A stretch of 48,835 bases of DNA from an uncultured Prevotella sp. (GCA_944319945.1 CALUFN010000016.1:1-48835), one strand, 5' to 3'; shown: positions 25,941-33,923, counted from the stretch's first letter. Made by a program: numbers and translations. The notes: generated from the letters alone by a model not told the origin.

Positions 25941-27866
25941 TTATATTATTATGTCGTTTCCTAGCTCCTTAGCTATCTCGTTACGGATTACCTGCATATC
26001 CTTATATTCGGCCATGAGGCTCATCATCTTGTCGGTGTCGCCTACTGAGAGGTTGATTTCACGCTGTATTTCCTTCAGGCGACGCTCAACGTACTCCATG
26101 CGGAAGTCGAGGATGAGGTGCTCCACCTGGTTGCGCAATGTGTCGTCGTCGTGCCTCACCTGCAGGCTCTTGCTCAGCTGGAAATGATCGATGGCCATCT
26201 CGGTAGCGGTGCGGCTGATGTCGATGTCAGGATGATGCATGAAGTAGCTCTCGGCGTTGAAGCCCTCGTCGCCGTTGTGTTCCACGGCCTCGGCGAGCAT
26301 GCGGTTATACAGGTCGTTGCCGAAGCTGAGGCCGTCGGCACCCAAATCGTAGCTGATATACTGCGCCACGCTCAGGTCTATCTTGCCGCCGTCGTCGGTC
26401 TCAACGTCCTTGTAAATCACCTCCTGGCCGTGGCGCACCACCATCTGAACAAGCATGTACTCAACGGTAGGCGCCTGCTTCACGGGCGCGAGCGGCTCGA
26501 GGGGCTTCTGTGGGCCTTCGGCCTTAGCCTCCTCGCGGCGTTGCTCCTTGCGTTTCTCCTCTATGTCGCCGCGTATGAACTTGTTGGCCGTGCTTATCAG
26601 CGTGGCCTCGGGCATGCCCAAGCGGTGGGCGCACTCGGTGATGTACGTGGCGCGCGTTATCTGGTCTTGTATCACCGAGACGCTCTTAACGATGCTGCTG
26701 ATGGCTTCGGAACGCTTCACGGGGTCTGTGACGCCTTTCAACAGAAGGTTGGTCTTAAACTCGATGAAGTCGGTCTGGTGGGCCTCGATGTAGCGGCGGA
26801 ACTCCTCGGCCGGGTGCTTCTGTGCGAAACTGTCAGGGTCGTCGCCGTCGGGCAGCAGCAACACCTTCACGTTCATCCCCTCGGCCAGCAGCATGTCTAT
26901 GCCGCGTATCGAGGCGTGTATGCCGGCCGCGTCGCCGTCGTAAAGCACGGTTATGTTGTTGGTGAAACGGCGTATGAGGCGTATCTGCCCCGTGGTGAGC
27001 GACGTGCCCGACGACGCCACTACGTTCTCAATCCCGCTTTGGTGCATCGACGTAACGTCGACGTAGCCCTCTACGAGATAGCAGCGGTCTTGTTTGGTTA
27101 TGGCGTGTTTGGCTTGGTATATGCCGTAAAGCTCGTTGCTCTTATGGTAGATGAGCGACTCTGGCGAGTTGACGTACTTGGCCGCCTTCTTGTCGTTGGC
27201 CAATATGCGCCCTCCGAAGGCCACCACGCGCCCCGTCACCGTGTGCACGGGGAAGATCACACGCCCGGCATAGCGGTCTTGCAGCCGGCCGTCGTCGCGC
27301 CGGTAGCACAGGCCCGTGTCGATGAGATACTGCTCCTTAAAGCCCTTAGCCAGGGCGGTCTTGGCGAGGGCGTCGCGCTCGGGCATGGCGTAACCGAGCT
27401 GGAAGCGGCTTATCGTGTCGTCGCGGAAGCCGCGCGAACGGAAGTACGCCAAGCCGATGGCTCGTCCCTTGTCGGTGTTAGTCAGGTTGTCCTGAAAGTA
27501 GCGCAGCGCCCAGTCGTTCACGATGAAGAGGCTCTCGCGTTCGCTCTGCTCGCGCTTCTCGTCGTCGGTAAGCTCGCGCTCATGTATCTCTATGTTGTAT
27601 TTCTTGGCCAACCAGCGCAGCGCCTCGGGGTAAGTCATCTGCTCGTGCTCCATGATGAAGCCCACCACGTTGCCCCCCTTGCCGCAAGAGAAGCAGTGGC
27701 AATAGCCCTTAGAGGGCGACACCACGAACGAAGGGGTCTTCTCGTTGTGAAACGGGCACAAGCCCTTATAGTTCACCCCGGCCTTGCGCAGGGTGACAAA
27801 CTCCGACACGACGTCGACTATGTTCGCCGCGTCCATTATCTTGTCTATCGTTGCCTTGTCTATCAT
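25941..27866 (-). CDS. dnaG: DNA primase
   Basis: Synthesises RNA primers at the replication fork. The 641-residue protein has the CHC2 zinc finger CPFHNEKTPSF...CHCFSCGKGG, the RNA-polymerase domain with FGGRILANDKKAAKYVNSPE and a TOPRIM part with YLVEGYVDV and VLYDGDAAGIHAS, then a helical C-terminal domain for the helicase (about 440-641) with a Lys/Glu-rich linker. All catalytic motifs are intact. It is the second gene after a 36-codon membrane peptide gene whose stop is 38 bases upstream. Confidence 0.96.
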   Translation of the reverse strand: MIDKATIDKIMDAANIVDVVSEFVTLRKAGVNYKGLCPFHNEKTPSFVVSPSKGYCHCFSCGKGGNVVGFIMEHEQMTYPEALRWLAKKYNIEIHERELTDDEKREQSERESLFIVNDWALRYFQDNLTNTDKGRAIGLAYFRSRGFRDDTISRFQLGYAMPERDALAKTALAKGFKEQYLIDTGLCYRRDDGRLQDRYAGRVIFPVHTVTGRVVAFGGRILANDKKAAKYVNSPESLIYHKSNELYGIYQAKHAITKQDRCYLVEGYVDVTSMHQSGIENVVASSGTSLTTGQIRLIRRFTNNITVLYDGDAAGIHASIRGIDMLLAEGMNVKVLLLPDGDDPDSFAQKHPAEEFRRYIEAHQTDFIEFKTNLLLKGVTDPVKRSEAISSIVKSVSVIQDQITRATYITECAHRLGMPEATLISTANKFIRGDIEEKRKEQRREEAKAEGPQKPLEPLAPVKQAPTVEYMLVQMVVRHGQEVIYKDVETDDGGKIDLSVAQYISYDLGADGLSFGNDLYNRMLAEAVEHNGDEGFNAESYFMHHPDIDISRTATEMAIDHFQLSKSLQVRHDDDTLRNQVEHLILDFRMEYVERRLKEIQREINLSVGDTDKMMSLMAEYKDMQVIRNEIAKELGNDIII

Positions 27867-27904
27867 TTCGTCTTATTGTAACAGCAGACTTTGGCCTACT
27901 GACG

Positions 27905-28015
27905 TCAAATCATGTTGTTCTTACGCAGCAAACGCTTGCCGCTCGGCGTAAGGCAGTATAACAGAAATATGATGCACGGTATGCCTACCATGCCTAAAAT
28001 GATCAATGTTCCCAT
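27905..28015 (-). CDS. Small membrane peptide (36 aa) upstream of dnaG
   Basis: ATG 28015 to TGA 27905 encodes 36 residues: MGTLIILGMVGIPCIIFLLY is one membrane segment, and CLTPSGKRLLRKNNMI is a basic tail. The hydrophobic block followed by a Lys/Arg tail is not expected from random sequence. An exact -7 box (TATATTTG, 28043-28050) lies just upstream and dnaG starts 38 bases after its stop, so both are probably one transcript. I recall similar TPSGKRWL-type endings in short hypothetical proteins of Bacteroidales but cannot check this. The function is unknown. Confidence 0.7.
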   Translation of the reverse strand: MGTLIILGMVGIPCIIFLLYCLTPSGKRLLRKNNMI

Positions 28016-28042
28016 TATTTTTCTTTATCTCCGCTTGCATTG

Positions 28043-28050
28043 CAAATATA
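28043..28050 (-). promoter_or_regulatory. Promoter for the small peptide gene and dnaG
   Basis: The minus strand reads TATATTTG followed by C, 28 bases before the ATG of the small ORF. Confidence 0.65.
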
Positions 28051-28090
28051 CGGAATATTAATGAAAGGTTACCATATTGGGGCTATTTAT

Positions 28091-28300
28091 TCAGAAAATA
28101 TAATCAAACCAACCATATTTCACACATCCGGCGGATGCTTCCGCCGTATCAAAACGACAGCCGAATAGGGCGGAAACGTTGCAAAACGACACGGCGCGAA
28201 TGTAGGCCGAAACCTCCGAAACAGGTTTGCCGACCGGCTTCACGGCACGTTTCATGTTACCAAAACATGACAAATACTGCACGGACGCAGGCAAATATTA
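28091..28300 (-). other. Unassigned GC-rich element between the dnaG promoter and array R4
   Basis: This stretch is richer in GC than the neighbouring intergenic DNA and holds two direct copies of CAAAACGACA (28150 and 28182). A minus-strand frame of 67 codons runs through it with the string FGCRFDTAEASAGCVKYGWF. I have the impression that similar strings occur in short predicted proteins of Prevotella, which would make it a dispersed element rather than a gene, but I cannot verify this. No start signal or promoter fits a gene. Confidence 0.35.
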
Positions 28301-28348
28301 ACCGTTTTTAACCATACTCTCACTATAAAATGCCTATAAAGGCTTGAC

Positions 28349-28429
28349 AAAAGGCCGCCAACGGCGGCGCAAAAGGATGCCTTTTGCAGCGCAATATGCC
28401 ACCTTTTACACCATAACCGGCATTCCGAA
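28349..28429. repeat. 22-nt dyad array R4 (3 clear units, 1-2 decayed)
   Basis: Cores GGCCGCC (28353), GGATGCC (28375) and TGCCACC (28397) are in exact 22-nt steps; decayed positions 28331 (TGCCTAT after AAAA) and 28419 (GGCATTC) keep the phase. It lies in the divergent region between the dnaG unit and the META-domain gene. Confidence 0.85.
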
Positions 28430-28479
28430 GTTGCACAATCAGCCGCATGCAGCAGACAAAGCGCTGTTGTTCAACGCTT

Positions 28480-28487
28480 TATCTTTG
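28480..28487 (+). promoter_or_regulatory. Orphan promoter without a gene within 270 bases
   Basis: TATCTTTG followed by C is an exact -7 box. The following 270 bases hold no supported gene and end in a TTAAGA-family inverted repeat, after which another promoter (28765) serves the META-domain gene. Confidence 0.45.
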
Positions 28488-28600
28488 CACACGAAAAGCG
28501 AAGATATTTGCCCAAAGATTTTTATTTTGCAAAATAACGCCGTATGAGAGCGTCAAGGTAAAACAATATGTAAGCAAAACTTCGGAAACAGAAGAATTAT

Positions 28601-28738
28601 GAAATGAAGTTCGGCACTAAGACAATGAAGAAGAATAGGACTCACGCCGCCGCTTCACGCCTTAAAGTTGTTTTTCTTAATTGCCTTAACGCCGACCTTC
28701 GTTTACCAAATGTATTTTTCTTAATTCTTAACTCTTAA
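28601..28738. repeat. Large imperfect inverted repeat of the TTAAGA/AAGTTCGGCGTTAAG family
   Basis: The left arm GAAATGAAGTTCGGCACTAAG (from 28601) is the inverted counterpart of CTTAACGCCGACCTTCGTTT (28685-28704); outer parts carry TTAATTCTTAACTCTTAA. The same AAGTTCGGCGTTAAG word recurs at 32635-32657 and 33945-33967. Confidence 0.65.
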
Positions 28739-28764
28739 TCTTATATTATATACCCCAAACCTAT

Positions 28765-28772
28765 TATCTTTG
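28765..28772 (+). promoter_or_regulatory. Promoter for the META-domain lipoprotein gene
   Basis: TATCTTTG followed by C, about 75 bases before the ATG at 28848. Confidence 0.65.
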
Positions 28773-28847
28773 CACCCAATTTACTCGCACACGCCGACGG
28801 CGTGGAGCTTAAGCATTAGTTTTTACAATAAAAGAAAGGATGTAAAG

Positions 28848-29288
28848 ATGAGAAAATTAATCATTGCGGCGTGCACGGCCGGACTGTTAGCCGTCATGTC
28901 TTCATGCGGAACGTCGCGCAACGCGGCATCGTCAATCAAGGCACTCGACGGAGAATGGAAGATAATAACCGTAAACGGGCAGGCCCTGTCGCCGCAACCC
29001 GGAGAGAAAACGGCGTTCATAGGCTTCGACGTTAAGGAAAACCGGATATACGGCAACACCGGATGCAACAACCTGGTAGGCGGTCTGCAGGCCGACGCCG
29101 CTAATAAGACGATTACTTTCGGGCAGAGCGGCAGCACACGGATGCTGTGCCCGCACATGGAAACAGAGGAAATAGTGCTCGAAGCAATGGGCAAGGTGGG
29201 CAAATATGAGATTACCGACAAAAACAAGATGAGCCTCATGACGGCCGACGGAAAAACCGTGATGACGCTCGAGAAGAGAAACAAGTAA
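28848..29288 (+). CDS. META-domain lipoprotein (HslJ-like)
   Basis: The 146-residue protein has a signal peptide MRKLIIAACTAGLLAVMSSC with a clear lipobox Cys at residue 20, then a META domain: LDGEWKIITVNGQAL, FIGFDVKENRIYGNTGCNN, ITFGQSGSTRMLCPHM and MSLMTADGKTVMTLEK. HslJ-like META proteins are linked to stress resistance; the molecular role is not known. The ATG at 28848 is chosen because the lipoprotein signal begins there. It has its own promoter and a strong terminator after it. Confidence 0.92.
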   Translation: MRKLIIAACTAGLLAVMSSCGTSRNAASSIKALDGEWKIITVNGQALSPQPGEKTAFIGFDVKENRIYGNTGCNNLVGGLQADAANKTITFGQSGSTRMLCPHMETEEIVLEAMGKVGKYEITDKNKMSLMTADGKTVMTLEKRNK

Positions 29289-29314
29289 ACGGCACGCGGC
29301 ACCGCCGTGGGCGC

Positions 29315-29350
29315 AAAACCGGACCGGCACGACGCACGGTCCGGTTTTTA
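29315..29350 (+). terminator. Intrinsic terminator of the META-domain gene
   Basis: AAAACCGGACC and GGTCCGGTTTT form a perfect 11-bp stem followed by TTAATTTT. Confidence 0.88.
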
Positions 29351-29411
29351 ATTTTCTATTAAGATTCGCCTCCTTAGGCATGTTTGATTTCCTTTATTCA
29401 TGATTAATGCC

Positions 29412-29419
29412 TAATTTTG
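29412..29419 (+). promoter_or_regulatory. Promoter for the PafA-like phosphatase gene
   Basis: TAATTTTG followed by C, 27 bases before the ATG at 29447. Confidence 0.6.
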
Positions 29420-29446
29420 CAACACGAATTACACAAAACGACTGAA

Positions 29447-30949
29447 ATGAAAAGAATCTCATTATTCACCAAAGCCCTGACGCTGGGCGCAGCCCTAGCA
29501 TGTCTCGCTCCGGCTGAAGGCCTTGCAGGCACGGCCGACAGGCCGAAATTAGTAGTAGGAATAGTGGTAGACCAGATGCGCTGGGATTATCTCTACCGCT
29601 ATTACGACGACTACGGCGAAGGCGGATTCAAACGCCTGATGAACGAAGGGTACAACTGCGAGAACACGATGATCAACTACGTGCCCACGGTAACGGCCGT
29701 AGGCCACGCCTCGATATTCACGGGCAGCGTGCCGGCCATACACGGCATAGCCGGCAACGATTTCATGCTCGACGGCAAGATGGCTTACTGCTGCACCGAC
29801 ACTACGGTCAACGGCGTAGGCACCGACGGAGACGCGGGGCGCATGTCGCCGCGCAACATGCTCTCTACGACCATAGGCGACGAGCTGAAAATAGCCACAG
29901 ACTTCAATGCCAAAGTAATAGGCGTATCGCTGAAAGACCGGGCCGCCATACTGCCGGCAGGCCACTCGGCCGACGGTGCCTACTGGCTCGACAACGCAAC
30001 GGGCAACTTCATCACGAGCACTTACTACATGAAGCAGCTGCCCGAGTGGGTGGAGGCGTTCAACGAGAAGTACGGCGGACACGACGAAAGCGAAACAGGA
30101 TACTCCGTCTACGGCAACCTGATCACCGCAGAGATGGCCAAAGCAGCCATAGAGGGCGAGGAGCTGGGACAAGACTCGGTGACCGACATGCTCACGGTGA
30201 GCTTCTCCGTGACCGACAAGGTGGGCCACCGCTACGCCACGCACGGCCGTGAGATACACGAGATATTCACCGATCTCGACAAGAGGCTGGCCGACCTGTT
30301 CGGGTATCTCGACCTGAAGGTGGGCAAAGGGAAATACCTCGTATTCCTTACGGCCGACCACGGGGCCGCCAACAACATCCTCATGCTGCAGAAGCATGGC
30401 ATACAGGCCGGCGGATTCATAGCGTCGGAGGTGGAAAAAGGACTCAACGAGTACCTCGCCGGCAAGTTCGGCACCAGCGAAAAGCTCGTTGCCTGCATCA
30501 GCAATTACAAGGTTTTCCTCGACCATAAGGCAATGTCGTCGCTCGGCATCGACCCCGACGACGTGAAAGAGGCTGCCGTAGACTGGCTGAAACGTGACCC
30601 GCAATATGCCTACGTGGTAGACCTCGAGCACGTGAACGAGGCAACGCTGCCCGCAGTGGTGCGCGAACGGATTACGAACGGTTACCACAGAATGCGCAGC
30701 GGAGACATACAGATAGTGCTGAACCCTGCAAACTACGAGGTGTCATCAAGGGAGATAGACGGCGGAACAACCCACGGCGTATGGAATCCTTACGACTCTC
30801 ACATACCGTTCATAATCATGGGATGGCACGTGAAGCCCGGTACCACCGACGCAAAGACCACTATCAACGACATAGCCGCTACCGTGTGTGCGCTCATCCA
30901 CATACAAATGCCCAACGGATGCATCGGCAACGCCGTTGAGACGGAATAA
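29447..30949 (+). CDS. PafA-like alkaline phosphatase (nucleotide pyrophosphatase superfamily)
   Basis: An exported phosphomonoesterase of 500 residues, related to the phosphate-irrepressible PafA enzymes that release phosphate from sugar phosphates in the periplasm. After the signal peptide the metal ligand Asp lies in VVDQMRWDY. The nucleophilic Thr is in VPTVTAVGHASIFTGS (Thr 81 or 83), the Asn is in GIAGNDF, and the Lys-x-Arg pair that binds phosphate in PafA is in SLKDRAA. Further metal ligands are in SVTDKVGHRY, LTADHGAA and GGTTHGVWNPYD. The Lys-Asp-Arg triplet favours monoesterase over diesterase activity. A convergent hairpin follows. Confidence 0.9.
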   Translation: MKRISLFTKALTLGAALACLAPAEGLAGTADRPKLVVGIVVDQMRWDYLYRYYDDYGEGGFKRLMNEGYNCENTMINYVPTVTAVGHASIFTGSVPAIHGIAGNDFMLDGKMAYCCTDTTVNGVGTDGDAGRMSPRNMLSTTIGDELKIATDFNAKVIGVSLKDRAAILPAGHSADGAYWLDNATGNFITSTYYMKQLPEWVEAFNEKYGGHDESETGYSVYGNLITAEMAKAAIEGEELGQDSVTDMLTVSFSVTDKVGHRYATHGREIHEIFTDLDKRLADLFGYLDLKVGKGKYLVFLTADHGAANNILMLQKHGIQAGGFIASEVEKGLNEYLAGKFGTSEKLVACISNYKVFLDHKAMSSLGIDPDDVKEAAVDWLKRDPQYAYVVDLEHVNEATLPAVVRERITNGYHRMRSGDIQIVLNPANYEVSSREIDGGTTHGVWNPYDSHIPFIIMGWHVKPGTTDAKTTINDIAATVCALIHIQMPNGCIGNAVETE

Positions 30950-30952
30950 TAA

Positions 30953-31042
30953 GTGAAGAGTGAAAAGTAAAGAGTGAAGAATCCAAATGCCTTATAGCTT
31001 TACGGCAAACGGATTCTTCACTCTTTACTTTTCACTCTTCAC
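30953..31042. terminator. Bidirectional hairpin with perfect 32-bp arms (PafA-like gene/pepD)
   Basis: The left arm GTGAAGAGTGAAAAGTAAAG... (30953-30984) and right arm 31011-31042 are perfect inverted copies of 32 bases, enclosing 26 bases. It fills the gap between two convergent stops and shares AGAGTGAAGAATCC with the hairpins at 24283 and 35043. Confidence 0.85.
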
Positions 31043-31045
31043 ATC

Positions 31046-32506
31046 TCACGCTTTCTCGGGAATTTCCTCGAGAGTCTTAACCAGCAAGTCCCAGAACTTG
31101 GTCGTAGAAGGCCAGTAGGCGCGCTCGCTGGGCGTGTGGGGAGAGAGCAGCGTCGGGCCGAACGAGCAGATGTCGAGCCCCGGATACTTTGAAAGGATGA
31201 TGCTGCACTCGAGTCCTGCATGCACGACTTGCACCATAGGCTCCTCGCCGAACAGGTCGTTGTATATCTTGCGCATGCGCTTTATCAGCTCACTATCGGT
31301 GTTGGGGTCCCATCCGCCGTAAGCTCCGCTCAGCTCAACCTTCATCCCTGCCATGTTGAAACAACTCTCAAGCGACGTTGCAAGCTCGTCTTTCTTAGTC
31401 TCGCTCGAGCTGCGCGCCAGTATCTTAACGGCAGCCTTGCCGCCCTCAATGTCAACGATGGCGAGGTTGGAGGATGTCTCCACGATGTTCGGAATAGACG
31501 GGATGTAGCGCCAAACGCCGTTGTGTGCGGCGTAGATCGCGTCGACGATGTTGTCCTGGATCTCCTGCGGAACCACGGTTGCAGGCAGGTCGACGTCTTC
31601 GACGAGTACTTCTATCTCGTCTTCTATGCCCTTATACTCGTCGTTGAACGTCTCCTTGTATGCGGTTACGAGGTCAACGAGGTCGGCCTTGTTGTCCTTC
31701 GGCAGCGTGAGCACGGCCTCGGCCTCGCGCGGAATGGCGTTGCGCATGTTGCCTCCGTGCCAGCTTGCGAGGCATGCCTCGTCGTCGGCTATGGCCTCGC
31801 GGACTATGCGCACGAGCATCTTATTGGCGTTGCCGCGGCCCACTCCGATTTCAAGTCCGGAGTGTCCGCCCTTGAGTCCCTTGACGGTTACCTTCACGGC
31901 GACGTCTTCCTTGTCGCTTTCCTCTTCCTTATAGTCGAGCGTCGCGGTGATGTCAACTCCTCCGGCGCTGCCTATGATGAGCTCGCCTTCCTGCTCGGTG
32001 TCAAGGTTGAGCAGTATCTCTCCTGCCAGTTCGCCGGCCGGAAGGGCGTTGGCACCGTACATTCCGGTCTCCTCGTCGGCGGTGATGAGTGCCTCGATAG
32101 GCCCGTGCTTCAGGTCATCGGCTTCCATGACGGCCATGATTGCGGCCACGCCGAGACCGTCGTCGGCACCGAGGGTGGTGCCCTTCGCCTTAACCCAGTC
32201 GCCGTCTATGTAGGTCTGAATGGGATCGTTCTCGAAATCGTGGGTGCTGTCTTTCTCCTTTTGGGGCACCATGTCCATGTGCGCCTGCAGGATGACCGTC
32301 TTGCGGTTTTCCATTCCCGGCGTGGCGGGCTTGCGCATTACGATGTTCTCAGCCTCGTCCTTGAAAGCCTCTACTCCCACCTTCTTGGCGAAGTCGAGCA
32401 AGAACTGCTGCACTTTCTCAAGATGTCCTGACGGACGCGGAACCTGTGTCAACGCGTCGAAATTTCTCCAGATGCACTCCGGTTTCAGATTTTTGATTTC
32501 ACTCAT
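31046..32506 (-). CDS. pepD: Aminoacyl-histidine dipeptidase (M20 family)
   Basis: A zinc dipeptidase of 486 residues that splits dipeptides such as carnosine-like substrates. Zinc-site motifs are visible: LQAHMDMVPQK, TTLGADDGLGVA (bridging Asp), TADEETGMYGA (catalytic Glu) and LLNLDTEQEGELIIG, with a lid domain containing GGHSGLEIGVGRGNA. The start MSEIKNLKPE is typical of Bacteroidales PepD; an ATG two codons earlier is possible. The longer frame to 32692 overlaps repeat sequence and is rejected. It lies downstream of the flippase-like gene on the same strand. Confidence 0.94.
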   Translation of the reverse strand: MSEIKNLKPECIWRNFDALTQVPRPSGHLEKVQQFLLDFAKKVGVEAFKDEAENIVMRKPATPGMENRKTVILQAHMDMVPQKEKDSTHDFENDPIQTYIDGDWVKAKGTTLGADDGLGVAAIMAVMEADDLKHGPIEALITADEETGMYGANALPAGELAGEILLNLDTEQEGELIIGSAGGVDITATLDYKEEESDKEDVAVKVTVKGLKGGHSGLEIGVGRGNANKMLVRIVREAIADDEACLASWHGGNMRNAIPREAEAVLTLPKDNKADLVDLVTAYKETFNDEYKGIEDEIEVLVEDVDLPATVVPQEIQDNIVDAIYAAHNGVWRYIPSIPNIVETSSNLAIVDIEGGKAAVKILARSSSETKKDELATSLESCFNMAGMKVELSGAYGGWDPNTDSELIKRMRKIYNDLFGEEPMVQVVHAGLECSIILSKYPGLDICSFGPTLLSPHTPSERAYWPSTTKFWDLLVKTLEEIPEKA

Positions 32507-32544
32507 AGTCATTAAATATTTAAAGGTCCGATTTTTATCGAGTT

Positions 32545-32660
32545 TAGAATTAAGAGGTAAGAGGTAAGAAAAAATGCCACGTAGTTTCTTATTGGAATAA
32601 AAAGCTGCATAGCATTTTTTCCTAATTCTTAATTGGCTTAACGCCGAACTTTGTTTCTCG
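32545..32660. repeat. TTAAGA-family hairpin overlapping the 3' end of the flippase-like gene
   Basis: GAATTAAGAGGTAAG...GAAAAAATGC (32547-32577) faces GCATTTTTTCCTAATTCTTAATT (32612-32634). The outer part, 32635-32657 on the minus strand, is a 22-of-23 match to 33945-33967 (core AAGTTCGGCGTTAAGCC). This outer part lies inside the coding region of the gene at 32622-33650. Confidence 0.7.
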
Positions 32661-33650
32661 ACTCTTAATTTTCTTTGTGAACGCCAGTGCAAACCAAGCG
32701 TATATGCCTAAGGCCACGACGAGCAGGGTCTGCACGGCGTGCACTATCAGCACGAAGTAGAGGGCGTTGCGGTCGGCCACGCCGTAAAGGATGAGCATGG
32801 TCTTCACCGCGAAATGCCACGGTCCGGCGCCGTTGGGCGTTGGCACTATGACGGCTATGCTGCCTACGACGAACGTCACAAGGGCGCAGTCAAGCCCGAG
32901 TCCGGCCGTGAAGTCGAAGCAGAAGAACGTCAGGTAATAGTGCAGGAAGTAGCAAACCCATATCCCGAGCGTGTAAAACGTGAACAGGGGGATGTTCTTC
33001 ACTCCCTTGAGCGACACTACACCCTGCCATATTCCGCCGAGCGTGGCCTTCACCTTATTATATATCGATAGCTTTTTCAGCAATATGTGCAGCAGGAAGA
33101 GCACGGCCACGGCACACGCCGCCGTGACGAGCCAGCCCGTAAGCGAGAAGCGGCCGAGCACGGAGCTAAGGCTCGTGCCTGTCTTGTCGAAGAACGTCGA
33201 GAACACACGCATCTGCACGAAAAGCGTCAAGGCCGTAACCGCTGCCATTAGCAACGTGTCGATAGCGCGCTCGGTAACCACCGTGCCGAGTGCCTTCGGG
33301 AACGAGACTCCGTCGTATCTCTTAAGCACCCCGCAGCGCGTGAACTCGCCGACGCGCGGCACTATGAGGCTGGCGGCGTAAGAAAGGAATATCGAATTGA
33401 CCAGCGTATGCCGCCTCGCCTCCTCGCCTATCGGCTCGAGAGTCTGCCGCCAACGCCATCCGCGGAACATCTGGGCCAGTATCCCGAACGGGAACGACAA
33501 CAACATCCACGTCCAGTCCATGCCGTGCATGAGTATGTCGTCGATGCTGCGGAAGTCGAAGTCGCGGTACATCCAATACAGAATGGCACCGCCGAAGGCC
33601 AGCGGCAGCACTATCTTGACGGCGTTGTTGACTAATGCCTTTGTTTTCAC
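32622..33650 (-). CDS. Flippase-like membrane protein (LPG synthase transmembrane-region family, YbhN-like)
   Basis: The 342-residue integral membrane protein has about eight segments and the family strings WMLLSFPFGILAQMFRGWRW, YAASLIVPRVGEFTRCGVLKRYDG, TVVTERAIDTLLM and IAVIVPTPNGAGPWHFAVKTML. The family is related to the membrane part of MprF and may move lipids between leaflets; the substrate is unknown. Its last 15 residues (about KIKSRETKFGVKPIKN) are encoded by an intergenic repeat that occurs elsewhere in the window, so the natural C-terminus was probably lost or extended. The promoter is only about 22 bases from the start codon. Confidence 0.88.
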   Translation of the reverse strand: MKTKALVNNAVKIVLPLAFGGAILYWMYRDFDFRSIDDILMHGMDWTWMLLSFPFGILAQMFRGWRWRQTLEPIGEEARRHTLVNSIFLSYAASLIVPRVGEFTRCGVLKRYDGVSFPKALGTVVTERAIDTLLMAAVTALTLFVQMRVFSTFFDKTGTSLSSVLGRFSLTGWLVTAACAVAVLFLLHILLKKLSIYNKVKATLGGIWQGVVSLKGVKNIPLFTFYTLGIWVCYFLHYYLTFFCFDFTAGLGLDCALVTFVVGSIAVIVPTPNGAGPWHFAVKTMLILYGVADRNALYFVLIVHAVQTLLVVALGIYAWFALAFTKKIKSRETKFGVKPIKN

Positions 33651-33671
33651 GCTTATGAGATGTTTTCATTG

Positions 33672-33679
33672 CAAACTTA
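33672..33679 (-). promoter_or_regulatory. Promoter for the flippase-like gene (short leader)
   Basis: The minus strand reads TAAGTTTG followed by C. Only 21 bases separate the box from the ATG at 33650. Confidence 0.6.
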
Positions 33680-33842
33680 CAACATTTTTTTGAAACTTCA
33701 CGTATCGGCATTGAATTATTTTTCCTTTAACCCGAAAACCGCCTTGCACACGAAAACCTACGGCCTGACGGCAGGCCGACTGACGGCCGAAAGAGAACGC
33801 CCCGACACGTCTTTGTAACTCACTGATTATCAATATATTTAT

Positions 33843-33901
33843 AAAAGGTTACCTCTTGCGATGCGAAAGGTAACCTTTTAGCGCGCAAAAGGATACCTTT
33901 T
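33843..33901. repeat. 22-nt dyad array R5 (3 units)
   Basis: Cores GGTTACC (33847), GGTAACC (33869) and GGATACC (33891) are at exact 22-nt steps; AAAAGGTTACCT pairs with AGGTAACCTTTT. A decayed fourth position (33913) keeps the phase. On its left lies GTAACTCACTGATTATCAA (33815-33833), which resembles the flanks of R1 and R7; TTATCAA is 9 bases before AAAAGG at both R5 and R7. Confidence 0.9.
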
Positions 33902-33923
33902 ACAAGCTAAAACACGGCATATT

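Larger units (their letters stand above)
28016..28847. other. 832-base divergent intergenic region
   Basis: It contains the dnaG-unit promoter, the unassigned element, array R4, an orphan promoter, a large inverted repeat and the META-gene promoter. Open frames here (for example 28006-28311 and 28344-28547 on the plus strand) are composed of these elements and are not accepted as genes. Confidence 0.7.

Noticed and set aside
26118-27881. 587-codon open frame on the plus strand opposite dnaG
   Set aside because: Antisense shadow of dnaG in a GC-rich codon context; the protein is full of His/Val/Arg without any domain, and dnaG on the other strand has all motifs.
28067-28073. Single GGTTACC core after GAAA upstream of the dnaG-unit promoter
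   Set aside because: No neighbours at 22-nt steps on either side, so a chance match is likely; the same holds for AAAAGGTAACCA inside exbD near 17750.
28617-28740. Short plus-strand frame in the large inverted repeat before the META-domain gene
   Set aside because: It translates the repeat arms, and the same DNA occurs at other loci without an open frame.
32507-32692. 62-codon N-terminal extension of pepD
   Set aside because: The extension runs through repeat DNA and overlaps the end of the upstream gene; the conserved start is MSEIKNL at 32506.
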